A stretch of 64,000 nucleotides of DNA from Sphingomonas sp. JC676 (GTDB lineage Bacteria; Pseudomonadota; Alphaproteobacteria; Sphingomonadales; Sphingomonadaceae): NCBI RefSeq assembly GCF_014489075.1, contig NZ_JACTGR010000001.1:62001-126000 (forward strand), given 5' to 3'. The notes below the pieces were generated by a model. The model searched no databases. It was not told where the DNA came from and saw only the letters and a list, made by a program, of their open reading frames with translations. Each line of letters opens with the position of its first letter. Within the stretch, counting starts at the first letter, position 1. Shown one piece after another: positions 56,592 to 64,000 of the stretch. The translations under genes and the position numbers were made by a program.

Positions 56592-58102
56592 CCCGCGTGA
56601 AACAGGTTGCGATCGTCGGCCGCGACGCCGCCGCATGGCTGACGGCGCTGGCGCTGCGCCGGGCGCTGGCGGGCTCGGGCGTGCAGGTGGCGGTGGTGGA
56701 GCTGCCTTCGCTGCTCCAGCCGGTCGACATGTTCTCGGCGGTGCCGTCGCTGGGGGGGCTGCACCGCATCCTGGGCCTGCGCGAAGCCGATGTGCTGCCG
56801 CGAACAGCCGGAGTGCCGGTGCTCGGCCAGCGCTTCTCGGGCTGGTCGGGACCGGCATCCGAATTCGTCCATGGCTACGATACACAGCGCCCCTCGATCG
56901 GCGATGTCGACTTCCTGCAATTCTGGGTGATGGCGCGGGCAGAGGGCATGCAGGTGCCGTACGAGGAATTCTCGGTTGCCGCCGCCGCCGCCAAGCAAGG
57001 GCGCCTCGCGCCGCCCGATCAGGGCAAGGATGCGCTGGGCGATATCACGACCGGCTATCATCTGGATGCGCGCACCTATGTCGCGCTGATCCGGTCTGCG
57101 GCGCAACAGGCGGGCGTGGCGCGCCATGTTGCGCGGCGGGTGGAGGTGGCGCGCGAAGGCGATCGGATCGCTGCGGTTTTGCTCGACAATGGCGAGCGGA
57201 TCGAGGCGGAGCTGTTCGTCGATGCGAGCGGCGCCGAGGCGCTGCTGCTTGGCGGCCAGCCAGGCGCGGGATGGGAAGATTGGAGCACCTGGTTGCCGTG
57301 TGACCGGCTGCTTGTTGCCACGGCGCCCAGGCTGAATCCGTTGCCGCCCTTTCCCCAAATCTCCGCCTTCCAGGCGGGGTGGCTGGGCATGTTCCCGCTC
57401 CAGGATCGCACCGCGATCCTCGCCGCCTATGACTCACGGATCCTGGGCGACGAGGAAATGGTGCGCACCGCGTCGGCCGTGGTGGGTGCCCAGATCGGGC
57501 AGGATGCACTGGTGTCGCGGTTGAGGCCGGGCGCGCAGGCGCGGCCCTGGATCGGCAATTGCGTGGGCGTGGGCGAGGCGGTCGTCGGGCTTGAGCCGCT
57601 CGACGGCGTGCAGCTCCATCTCGTCCATCTCGGCATCTCGCACCTGATCTCGCTGTTTCCGGCCGATGCCGGCGAGATGCCCGAGGCGCAGAGCTACAAC
57701 CAGGTGGTGGTCAATCACTTCCGCAGCATCCGCGACTTCCAGATCGCGCACTATAAGTGCAACGCGCGCGTCGGAGAGCCGCTTTGGGACAGGGCGCGCG
57801 ATGCCGAGGGACCGCCGAGCCTCGATGCCAAGCTGTCGTTGTTCGCCGCGCGCGGCCAGGTGCCGCTCTATGACGAAGAGACGTTCGAGTATCAGAACTG
57901 GGCGTCGATCCTGATCGGCCATGGCCTGATCCCGCGCGACTATACGCCGCTCGTCGACGAGGTGCCGCGCGAGCAGGCGGTGGCGAAATTCCAGAATTTC
58001 CTCGGGCTGATCGCCGATGAGGTGCGCGCGATGCCAACGGTCGAGGCCTATCTGCGCGGCGGCGGCGCGCCGCCCGCGCCGCAGCGCCGGGGCCTCTACT
58101 GA
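56588..58102 (+). CDS. Degenerate tryptophan-halogenase paralogue (second)
   Basis: 504 residues from ATG 56588, overlapping the first halogenase stop. Overall alignment with the family is clear (ARTYVALIRSAAQQAG, ELFVDASGAEALLLGG, GEAVVGLEPLDGVQLHLVHLG). However, the FAD motif is changed to IVGRDAAAWLT (no GxGxxG), the FKLGIEF lysine motif is not found, and the WxWxIP region reads GWLGMFPLQDR. Halogenase activity is therefore unlikely; it may be a partner subunit or have another function. The frame is intact, arguing that it is selected. Confidence 0.85.
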   Translation: MTRVKQVAIVGRDAAAWLTALALRRALAGSGVQVAVVELPSLLQPVDMFSAVPSLGGLHRILGLREADVLPRTAGVPVLGQRFSGWSGPASEFVHGYDTQRPSIGDVDFLQFWVMARAEGMQVPYEEFSVAAAAAKQGRLAPPDQGKDALGDITTGYHLDARTYVALIRSAAQQAGVARHVARRVEVAREGDRIAAVLLDNGERIEAELFVDASGAEALLLGGQPGAGWEDWSTWLPCDRLLVATAPRLNPLPPFPQISAFQAGWLGMFPLQDRTAILAAYDSRILGDEEMVRTASAVVGAQIGQDALVSRLRPGAQARPWIGNCVGVGEAVVGLEPLDGVQLHLVHLGISHLISLFPADAGEMPEAQSYNQVVVNHFRSIRDFQIAHYKCNARVGEPLWDRARDAEGPPSLDAKLSLFAARGQVPLYDEETFEYQNWASILIGHGLIPRDYTPLVDEVPREQAVAKFQNFLGLIADEVRAMPTVEAYLRGGGAPPAPQRRGLY

Positions 58103-58107
58103 ACGGA

Positions 58108-59613
58108 ATGAACCCCATCCGCGACGTCGTCATCGTCGGCGGCGGCACCGCGGGCTGGATGACGGCCGCGGCGCTGGCGCGCAGGCTGGGGAATTCGGCG
58201 CGGATCACATTGGTCGAATCCGAGACGATCGGCACGGTGGGTGTCGGCGAGGCGACGATCCCGCCGATCGTCCAGTTCAACCGCTTTATCGGCATCGACG
58301 AGGACGCCTTCGTCCGTGAGACCCAGGCAACGTTCAAGCTGGGCATCGAGTTCGTTGACTGGGTGCGGCCCGGACATCGCTACATCCACCCGTTCGGTCT
58401 GCTCGGCGCGGACATGAACGAGATCTCGTTCAACCATTTCTGGCTGCGCTGGATGCTGGCCGGCGGCGATCCCGACCCGACCCTGTTCAGCACCGAGGCG
58501 CAGGCGGCCCATGCCGGGCGTTTCGCGCGGACGGCTGGGGCGGGAGGCAAGGGCCCCAAGATCTTCTACGCCTACCAGTTCGACGCCGGGCTTTATGCGG
58601 TGTTCCTCCGCCGCTTTTCGGAGGCGCTGGGCGTGGTTCGCATCGAAGGGCGCGTGACCGAGGTCGCGCAGCACGGCGAGACCGGATTCATCGAGGCGGT
58701 GATACTGGAAGACGGGCGCCGGATCGCTGGCGACCTGTTCGTCGATTGCTCGGGTTTCCGCGGTCTGCTGATCGAGGAGGCGCTGCACGCCGGTTATGAG
58801 GAATGGAGCCAGTGGCTGCCCGCCAATCGCGCCGCGGCGGTACCGTGCGAGCGGATCCGGCCGCCAGAGCCCTATACCCGCGCCACCGCGCGCGAAGCGG
58901 GGTGGCAATGGCGCATTCCACTCCAGCACCGAACCGGCAACGGCTATGTCTTTTCGGAAGCGCATCTGAGTGAGGACCGTGCGGCCGAATTGCTGCTGTC
59001 GCGGCTCGACGGCAAGCCACAGGGCGACCCACGCATCCTGCGCTTCACCACCGGCAGGCGCCGGGCGACCTGGGTCAAGAACTGCGTTGCGATCGGGCTG
59101 TCGAGCGGGTTCCTCGAACCGCTGGAATCGACGAGTATCCACCTGATCCATGCGGCGATCCTCAAGCTGCTTGCCTTCTTTCCGACCCGCGATTTCGATC
59201 CCGCGCTGGCGGCGCGCTTCAACGGCGAGATGACGCCGCTGATCGAGGGCATCCGCGACTTCCTGATCGCGCACTACAAATGCGTCGAGCGCGAGGACAC
59301 CGAGTTCTGGCGCTATTGCCGGCATATGGCCGTTCCCGACAGCCTGACTGCCAAGATCGAGCTGTTCCGCTCGCGCGGAGAGGTGCTCTCCACTGCGGAG
59401 GACCTGTTCAAGGAAGTGAACTGGTTCGCGATACTCTATGGCCAGGAGGTGAAGCCGCAGGGCTATCATCCGCTCGCCGATGCGCTGAGCGATGCCGATC
59501 TGGCTGGTGCGCTCGATCAAATCCGCGCGATCATCCGGCAGCGCGCCGAAAGCCTGGCGAACCACCAGGCCTTTCTCGACGGGATCATAGCGCGCGGAAG
59601 CGGAAATCCGTGA
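58108..59613 (+). CDS. Flavin-dependent tryptophan-halogenase family enzyme (third)
   Basis: A 501-residue protein. VIVGGGTAGWMTAAALARR, GVGEATIPPIVQFN, TFKLGIEFVDW and GWQWRIPLQHR near 264 are all present, as is GLSSGFLEPLESTSIHLI. It starts 5 bp after the second gene. It is closer to the first member than to the second. The 3' end overlaps the convergent GH43 gene by 29 bp. Confidence 0.92.
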   Translation: MNPIRDVVIVGGGTAGWMTAAALARRLGNSARITLVESETIGTVGVGEATIPPIVQFNRFIGIDEDAFVRETQATFKLGIEFVDWVRPGHRYIHPFGLLGADMNEISFNHFWLRWMLAGGDPDPTLFSTEAQAAHAGRFARTAGAGGKGPKIFYAYQFDAGLYAVFLRRFSEALGVVRIEGRVTEVAQHGETGFIEAVILEDGRRIAGDLFVDCSGFRGLLIEEALHAGYEEWSQWLPANRAAAVPCERIRPPEPYTRATAREAGWQWRIPLQHRTGNGYVFSEAHLSEDRAAELLLSRLDGKPQGDPRILRFTTGRRRATWVKNCVAIGLSSGFLEPLESTSIHLIHAAILKLLAFFPTRDFDPALAARFNGEMTPLIEGIRDFLIAHYKCVEREDTEFWRYCRHMAVPDSLTAKIELFRSRGEVLSTAEDLFKEVNWFAILYGQEVKPQGYHPLADALSDADLAGALDQIRAIIRQRAESLANHQAFLDGIIARGSGNP

Positions 59614-61159
59614 AGCGCGCGGTACCACTGCCCGCCGAATAAAGGCCGGGCCGCAACATCAGGAAGCCGCCGCGGACATTGTGGTGATAGCCCGATACTT
59701 CCATGCCGCGATCGAAGCGTTTCCACGTCGCGCCACCATCGCCGCTCAGATGATAGGCGACGATATGGCGGTTGTTGGTCACGCGCATCCGTAGCGTGCG
59801 TCCATATGGGTTTGCAGGGCGCCCACGCTCGATGCCATATTGGTGTGTGACGAAGCGTTTCTCGTCGAAGCCGAGGCCGGCATAGAGCTTCTCGTCGTAG
59901 AAGAGCAGGAGGCCGGCGGTGCCACCGGGCGCGATCTCGATCTCGCATTCGAACTGATAGGCCTGATCACCGGCGATCAGCAGCAGCGGTGGCGAATCGC
60001 TAGGCGCCTTGCCGCGTGCGTCGAGCAACAAGCTGTGGTCCGCCACCCGCACCCGGCTGCGCTCGTCAGGGCCGGGTTTGAAGAAATTCCATTTGCTGCC
60101 GAGCGCGAGCGTCGAGAAATCGTCGGAGAGCGGTTGGCCGTGCGGCTGGGCCGTCCCGCCCTTGGGCTTGGCGATCGGGCGGGAGAGGTCGCCACCCTTC
60201 ATCCGGAACCAGCCGTCCGCAGTCCATTCGACCGGATCGAGCAGGGTCTGGCGGCCGAGCGTCCAATAGCCGTTTTCATAGCCGTGATAGACCGCCCACC
60301 AGCTCCTGTCGGGCCCTTCGACCAGGGTCGCATGCCCGCGCGACCACCAGCGCTCGCTCAGGCTGGTGGTGCGGACCAGCGGGTTGTGCGGGCAATCCTC
60401 CCAAGGGCCGGCGAGCGACTTCGAACGCGCGGCGATCACCATATGGCCGGTGGGCGGGCCTGCGGTGCCCCCGACGGCGGTGATCAGGTAGTAATAACCG
60501 CCATGACGCAGCACCTTGGGACCCTCGGGCGAGAAGCCCTCGACATCCCAGCTGTCCGGATAGCGCCAGGGATCATAGACGTGCTCGGGCTTGCCGATCG
60601 TCGATAGCCCGTCGTCGCTCAACCGTACCCGGTCGCCGCCCGACAGGAACAGCCAGCGCGATCCGTCCTCGCCCACGGCGTGGCCGGGATCGATATGCTC
60701 GTGCAGGCCGAGGTCGATCGGATCGCTCCACGGTCCCTCGATCCTGTCCGCCCAGATCACATGGATCGTGTTGGGCGAGGATTTGACGGGGATGTAGAGA
60801 TAGAAGCGGCCAGCATGCTTGCAGAGCTCGGGCGCCCAGACCGAGCCGATATTCTTGGTGAGCGCGGCGCCGAGCGGGCGCCAGTTCACCAGATCACGCG
60901 AATGCCAGATGACCAGCCCGGGATAGGAATCGAAGGTCGAGAAGGTCATGTAATAATCCGCCCCATCCTTCAGGATGCTGGGGTCGGGATGGTCGCCGGC
61001 GATCAGCGGATTGAGGAAGCGGCCGTCGCCCAGATCGGCGACGCGCTGATTGTCGAAGCCGCGCCGCCAGTCGGGCGCGGGCTTGCCCTGGGCGAGGGCG
61101 GGGAGGGGCAGGCCGGCCGCCAGCGCGGTGCCGATCGCGGTGCGTCGAGTGATGCTCAT
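59585..61159 (-). CDS. Secreted GH43-family glycosidase
   Basis: A 524-residue protein. A Tat-like signal (TRRTAIGTALAAGLPLPALAQ) is followed by a five-bladed propeller: catalytic base Asp in AGDHPDPSILKDG, acid Glu in FSPEGPKVLRHGG, and VWAPELCKHAGRFYLY. From residue 330 a beta-sandwich (LSDDFSTLALGSKWNFFKPG ... GGTAGLLLFYDEKLY) of GH43_C2 type. Likely a beta-xylosidase or arabinofuranosidase. It lies with the sugar-type TonB receptor and LacI regulator, giving a small polysaccharide-use locus. Confidence 0.92.
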   Translation of the reverse strand: MSITRRTAIGTALAAGLPLPALAQGKPAPDWRRGFDNQRVADLGDGRFLNPLIAGDHPDPSILKDGADYYMTFSTFDSYPGLVIWHSRDLVNWRPLGAALTKNIGSVWAPELCKHAGRFYLYIPVKSSPNTIHVIWADRIEGPWSDPIDLGLHEHIDPGHAVGEDGSRWLFLSGGDRVRLSDDGLSTIGKPEHVYDPWRYPDSWDVEGFSPEGPKVLRHGGYYYLITAVGGTAGPPTGHMVIAARSKSLAGPWEDCPHNPLVRTTSLSERWWSRGHATLVEGPDRSWWAVYHGYENGYWTLGRQTLLDPVEWTADGWFRMKGGDLSRPIAKPKGGTAQPHGQPLSDDFSTLALGSKWNFFKPGPDERSRVRVADHSLLLDARGKAPSDSPPLLLIAGDQAYQFECEIEIAPGGTAGLLLFYDEKLYAGLGFDEKRFVTHQYGIERGRPANPYGRTLRMRVTNNRHIVAYHLSGDGGATWKRFDRGMEVSGYHHNVRGGFLMLRPGLYSAGSGTARFTDFRFRAL

Positions 61160-61303
61160 GACACCGGTTTACCGAAACTGCACGCCCGCGCAAACGCCTG
61201 CGCGTTAACCGCAATTATCAGCCAAACAGCGTCCCGCGGCAGCACATCGGTTAACCATCAACTGTGCTGGCGCAAATCGTAAACAAGTTGTTAACTTCTG
61301 CGC

Positions 61304-61471
61304 ATGCAACGCCAGCTCGTCCTCGAGGCCAACGCCCGCCGCCACCCGTTCCGCCTGCACATGCGCCGTGTCTCGGCGGTCGAGCGCAAGCTGCGCGACG
61401 ACAGCGACATCAAGCTGTTCGTGCTGAGCTTCACGGCATTCTTCGTCTGCTTCTACACCTTCATCGCCTGA
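61304..61471 (+). CDS. One-TM microprotein
   Basis: A 55-residue protein: a basic N-terminal half (RRHPFRLHMRRVSAVERKLRDD), then one hydrophobic helix (IKLFVLSFTAFFVCFYTFIA) to the very C-terminus. Such positive-inside tail-anchored small proteins are seen in sphingomonads; this is from memory and no function is known to me. There is no clear Shine-Dalgarno. It converges with the MFS gene, sharing a terminator. Confidence 0.65.
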   Translation: MQRQLVLEANARRHPFRLHMRRVSAVERKLRDDSDIKLFVLSFTAFFVCFYTFIA

Positions 61472-61479
61472 GCGACGCT

Positions 61480-61496
61480 GCTCCCCTCAGGGGAGC
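61480..61496. terminator. Short bidirectional terminator-like hairpin
   Basis: GCTCCCC-TCA-GGGGAGC, 7-bp perfect stem, between the microprotein stop and the MFS gene, including the MFS stop codon in its loop. No T-tract on either side. Confidence 0.45.
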
Positions 61497-62779
61497 ACGT
61501 CGGGGGCGTGGGGGGCATCCTCCGCCCGGTAGAGTCGGTAGCCGCACCAGGCCGAGGCAAGGCAGAGCAGCACCACCACCCACAGGCAATCGGCCACGCT
61601 CACGCTCGGGATGTTGCTGATCCCGAAGATACCGACCGACCCGAACACCATGAAGCCCGAATTGACGATGTTGTTCGCCGCCACGGTGCGCGCGGTCTGC
61701 GACTTTTCGACGGTGGTGGTCAGGAAGGCGTAGAGCGGCACGACGAACATGCCCCCGGTGATTGCGATCATGAGGAGCAACCCCAGCACCATCCAGCCCA
61801 TCGGCATGGCGACGAACTCGGCGGTCTTGATCAGCGGCCCGTCGCTCACCGGCCAGAACGCCGCGATAAAGTAGAAGCCGACCACGAACACCATCATCGT
61901 GAGCACCGAGCGCACGGCATATTTCGCCGAGACATGGCCCTTGAGCAGTCGGTTGATGATCACCGATCCGATCGCGATACCGACCGAGAAGATCCCCAGG
62001 AACACGCTCGCGACGTCCTTCTGGGCGTGGAACACATTCTTGACCAGCGGTGGGAAGAGCACGCCGAGCACCGCGGCGATCGTCCAGAACACGCTGATCG
62101 CGACGATCGCCAGATAGAGGCGGCGGATGTGCATCGTCGCCGAGATCAGCCGCCACGAGGCGCGGAAGATATTGAAATCGATCTTCAAGCTGGTCAGCGG
62201 TGGCGCCGGCGGAATCCGGCGCGAGGTGAGCCAGCCGATCACCGCGACGCCCACCACCGCAAAGGCTGCGCCGTGCGCGCTTATCACACCGCCGGCGATC
62301 GTACCGCCCAGGATCGCGATATAGGTGCCGGCCTCGATCATGCCGGTGCCGCCGAGGACCTCGTCGTCCTCCAGGTGCTGAGGCAGGATCGCGTATTTGA
62401 TCGGGCCGAAAAAGGTCGAGTGGATGCCCATGCCGACCAAAGCGACGAGCATCAGCGGCAGGCTCTTCAGGAAGATGCCGACGGCGCCGACCAGCATGAT
62501 CAGCACCTCGGCGGCCTTGATGATCCGCATGATCTTCGCCTTGTCGTACGTGTCCGCCAATTGGCCGGCGAGCGCGCTGAACAGGAAGAAGGGCAGGATG
62601 AAGATGCCGGTGGCGATCGCGCTGAACCGCGTCTCGTCCTCCACCGAATTGAAGATCTGGTACGTCGCGAAGAAGATCATCGCGTTCTTGAACAGATTGT
62701 CGTTGAAGGCCCCGAGGAACTGGGTGACGAACAACGGCAGGAACCGGCGCTCCCTCATCAAGCCGAGCGCACCTATCAT
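61487..62779 (-). CDS. MFS transporter, LplT-like
   Basis: 430 residues from ATG 62779. Twelve hydrophobic segments; the start (RRFLPLFVTQFLGAFNDNLFKNA) carries the FNDN signature of LplT lysophospholipid transporters, and GPIKYAILPQHL is typical of the same group. It probably flips lysophospholipids or related lipids inward at the inner membrane. In some bacteria LplT is fused to or followed by acyltransferase Aas; none is here, but pgsA lies divergent 201 bp away. Longer starts are possible. Confidence 0.88.
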   Translation of the reverse strand: MIGALGLMRERRFLPLFVTQFLGAFNDNLFKNAMIFFATYQIFNSVEDETRFSAIATGIFILPFFLFSALAGQLADTYDKAKIMRIIKAAEVLIMLVGAVGIFLKSLPLMLVALVGMGIHSTFFGPIKYAILPQHLEDDEVLGGTGMIEAGTYIAILGGTIAGGVISAHGAAFAVVGVAVIGWLTSRRIPPAPPLTSLKIDFNIFRASWRLISATMHIRRLYLAIVAISVFWTIAAVLGVLFPPLVKNVFHAQKDVASVFLGIFSVGIAIGSVIINRLLKGHVSAKYAVRSVLTMMVFVVGFYFIAAFWPVSDGPLIKTAEFVAMPMGWMVLGLLLMIAITGGMFVVPLYAFLTTTVEKSQTARTVAANNIVNSGFMVFGSVGIFGISNIPSVSVADCLWVVVLLCLASAWCGYRLYRAEDAPHAPDVLP

Positions 62780-62980
62780 TTGCGAACCTTGCTCCCAACC
62801 GGCGGAAATTGCCGCCAAACGAGCGCGCGGCATAGCCGAGCGACGGGCCGTGCGGCAACGAAATTCCCTTGACGCTTGCGGCAAGCGGCGGGGGAGGCCA
62901 TGTCCAGCTTTGGGTCGGTCGCGCCGGCTTGCCCCTTCGCCTCTCCCGCTTCCGGGCGGGGAGTGCTAGGACGCGGTTCA

Positions 62981-63535
62981 ATGCTGACCCTGCCCAACAT
63001 CCTGACATTGTCCCGTATTCTGGCGGTGCCGCTGCTCGCGGGCTTCCTGTGGTGGCCCGAATGGCGCGAGGGCTATGCCATCGCCTTCGCGATCTACTGC
63101 CTGATGGGCATCACCGACTATTTCGACGGATATCTCGCACGTGCCCAGGGCACCGTCTCGAAGCTCGGCGTGTTCCTCGATCCGATCGCCGACAAGATCA
63201 TGATCGCTGCAGTGATCCTGATTCTGTGCGGCAAGCAGGTGATCGTGGAGTGGAACCTGGTTGCCGCGTTGGTGATCCTGGTACGCGAGATCGCGGTTTC
63301 GGGGCTGCGCGAGTTCCTGGGCGGGCTGCAGGTGTCGCTCCCGGTCTCGCGGCTCGCCAAATGGAAGACGACGCTGCAGCTTGCCGCGCTCGGGGCGCTG
63401 ATCCTCTCGCGCGCGCTGCCCGAATGGCCGTGGATGCTCACCGTCAGCCTGACCGCATTGTGGGTGGCGGCGGGGCTGACGCTGATCACCGGCTGGGACT
63501 ATCTGCGCGTCGGCCTGAAGCACATGGACACCTGA
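62981..63535 (+). CDS. pgsA: CDP-diacylglycerol-glycerol-3-phosphate 3-phosphatidyltransferase
   Basis: A 184-residue protein. It starts LTLPNILTLSRILAVPLLAG and has the CDP-alcohol motif in DYFDGYLARAQG and FLDPIADK, matching DG-x2-AR-x8-G-x3-D-x3-D. Four to five membrane helices. It makes phosphatidylglycerol-phosphate in the inner membrane. moaD follows 10 bp downstream. Confidence 0.94.
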   Translation: MLTLPNILTLSRILAVPLLAGFLWWPEWREGYAIAFAIYCLMGITDYFDGYLARAQGTVSKLGVFLDPIADKIMIAAVILILCGKQVIVEWNLVAALVILVREIAVSGLREFLGGLQVSLPVSRLAKWKTTLQLAALGALILSRALPEWPWMLTVSLTALWVAAGLTLITGWDYLRVGLKHMDT

Positions 63536-63545
63536 GGTGATCACG

Positions 63546-63791
63546 ATGCTCTATTTCGCCTGGGTGCGCGAAGGCGTCGGCAGCGGCGAGGAGCAGGTCG
63601 ATCCGCCCGAGGCGGTACGCAATGTGGCCGATCTGATCGACTGGCTGGCGCAGCGGAGCCCGGGCCATGCCGAAGCGCTCCGCGAACCAACGAAGCTGCG
63701 CGCGGCGATCGACCAAAGGTTCGCGCCGCTCGATGCGCTGCTCGGCGATGCGCGCGAGGTTGCGCTCTTCCCGCCGGTGACCGGGGGATGA
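63546..63791 (+). CDS. moaD: Molybdopterin synthase small subunit MoaD
   Basis: 81 residues from ATG 63546 with GAGGTG 6 nt upstream (GTG 63537 is the alternative). LYFAWVREGVG begins the ubiquitin-like fold and the protein ends FPPVTGG; the C-terminal Gly-Gly becomes the thiocarboxylate that donates sulfur in molybdopterin synthesis. Its stop overlaps moaE. Confidence 0.94.
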   Translation: MLYFAWVREGVGSGEEQVDPPEAVRNVADLIDWLAQRSPGHAEALREPTKLRAAIDQRFAPLDALLGDAREVALFPPVTGG

Positions 63792-64000
63792 TCCGCGTCT
63801 CGGTCCAGCCTGCGCCGATCGATCTCGGCACCGAGATCGCCGGGGTCGAGGCCAAGGGAGCTGGGGCGATCGCCAGCTTCACCGGCACGGTACGCGGTGA
63901 CGACGGCGTCACCGAGCTGATGCTCGAACATTATCCGGGCATGACCGAAGGCGCGCTGGTCGCGCTCGCCGAGGAGGCGATGGTGCGCTGGGACCTGATG
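63788..64000 (+). CDS. moaE: Molybdopterin synthase large subunit MoaE (3' partial)
   Basis: ATG 63788 overlaps the moaD stop (ATGA). The 71 residues present, IRVSVQPAPIDLGTEIA then GAIASFTGTVRGDDGVTELMLEHYPGMTE, are the MoaE N-terminus; RGDDGV is the conserved loop. The gene runs off the window. It forms the heterotetramer with MoaD. Confidence 0.95.
   Translation, partial: MIRVSVQPAPIDLGTEIAGVEAKGAGAIASFTGTVRGDDGVTELMLEHYPGMTEGALVALAEEAMVRWDLM

Overview
The window reads as chromosomal DNA of a GC-rich alphaproteobacterium of the Sphingomonadaceae type. The evidence is two large TonB-dependent receptors, tryptophan-halogenase-type enzymes beside a sugar-type receptor, DUF3606 and DUF3309 microproteins, sigma-EcfG-type promoters (GGAAC-N16-CGTT), and a trb-type conjugation module of the sort found in sphingomonad integrative elements. 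No rRNA, complete tRNA or CRISPR array was seen. The genus is an inference; nothing in the window proves it.

Layout. 0-8.6 kb: three signalling proteins, namely a hybrid histidine kinase built on a tandem HAMP array (its 5' end lies outside the window), a REC-PAS-kinase-REC protein 4 bp downstream, and a GAF-GGDEF-EAL protein. 8.6-13.8 kb: small stress-type genes mixed with gene debris (a TPR gene and a ParB-like gene, both frameshifted). A tightly packed minus-strand set (acidic microprotein, DUF3606, TraR/DksA zinc finger, conserved hypothetical, YjbQ, GNAT, NUDIX) lies behind a perfect sigma-EcfG promoter match. 14-20.2 kb: surface and secreted functions, namely a short YadA-like adhesin, a membrane-anchored winged-helix regulator with a TPR-like sensor part, a secreted Cys-repeat protein, and a trypsin-like protease with five FG-GAP-like repeats.

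20.5-35.9 kb: an integrative-element segment. It has coupling protein TraG, a ribbon-helix-helix protein and trbB-C-D-E-J-L-F-G-I in one overlapping operon. These are followed by DUF2274, an excisionase-like HTH, small cargo genes, an HNH protein and a P4-type tyrosine integrase. Just outside the integrase is a short sequence that looks like a tRNA/tmRNA 3' end ending in CCA, a candidate attachment site. No relaxase, TraF-type peptidase, trbK or replication gene is visible, so this is either part of a larger element or a decayed one.

36-44.9 kb: a cupredoxin gene, then a minus-strand operon of two B12-type radical SAM proteins, a methyltransferase, an amidohydrolase and an outer-membrane beta-barrel protein. 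Divergent from it are an HPr-kinase-like gene and a broken glycosyltransferase gene. This set looks biosynthetic and I cannot assign its product. 45-61.2 kb: uptake and tailoring genes, namely a TonB receptor coupled to a CehA/McbA-type metallohydrolase, a cupin-8 protein, a LacI regulator, a second large TonB receptor with two candidate LacI operators upstream, three halogenase-family genes in a row (the middle one lacks the usual motifs) and a GH43 glycosidase. 61.3-64 kb: core genes, namely a one-TM microprotein, an LplT-like MFS transporter, pgsA, moaD and the start of moaE.
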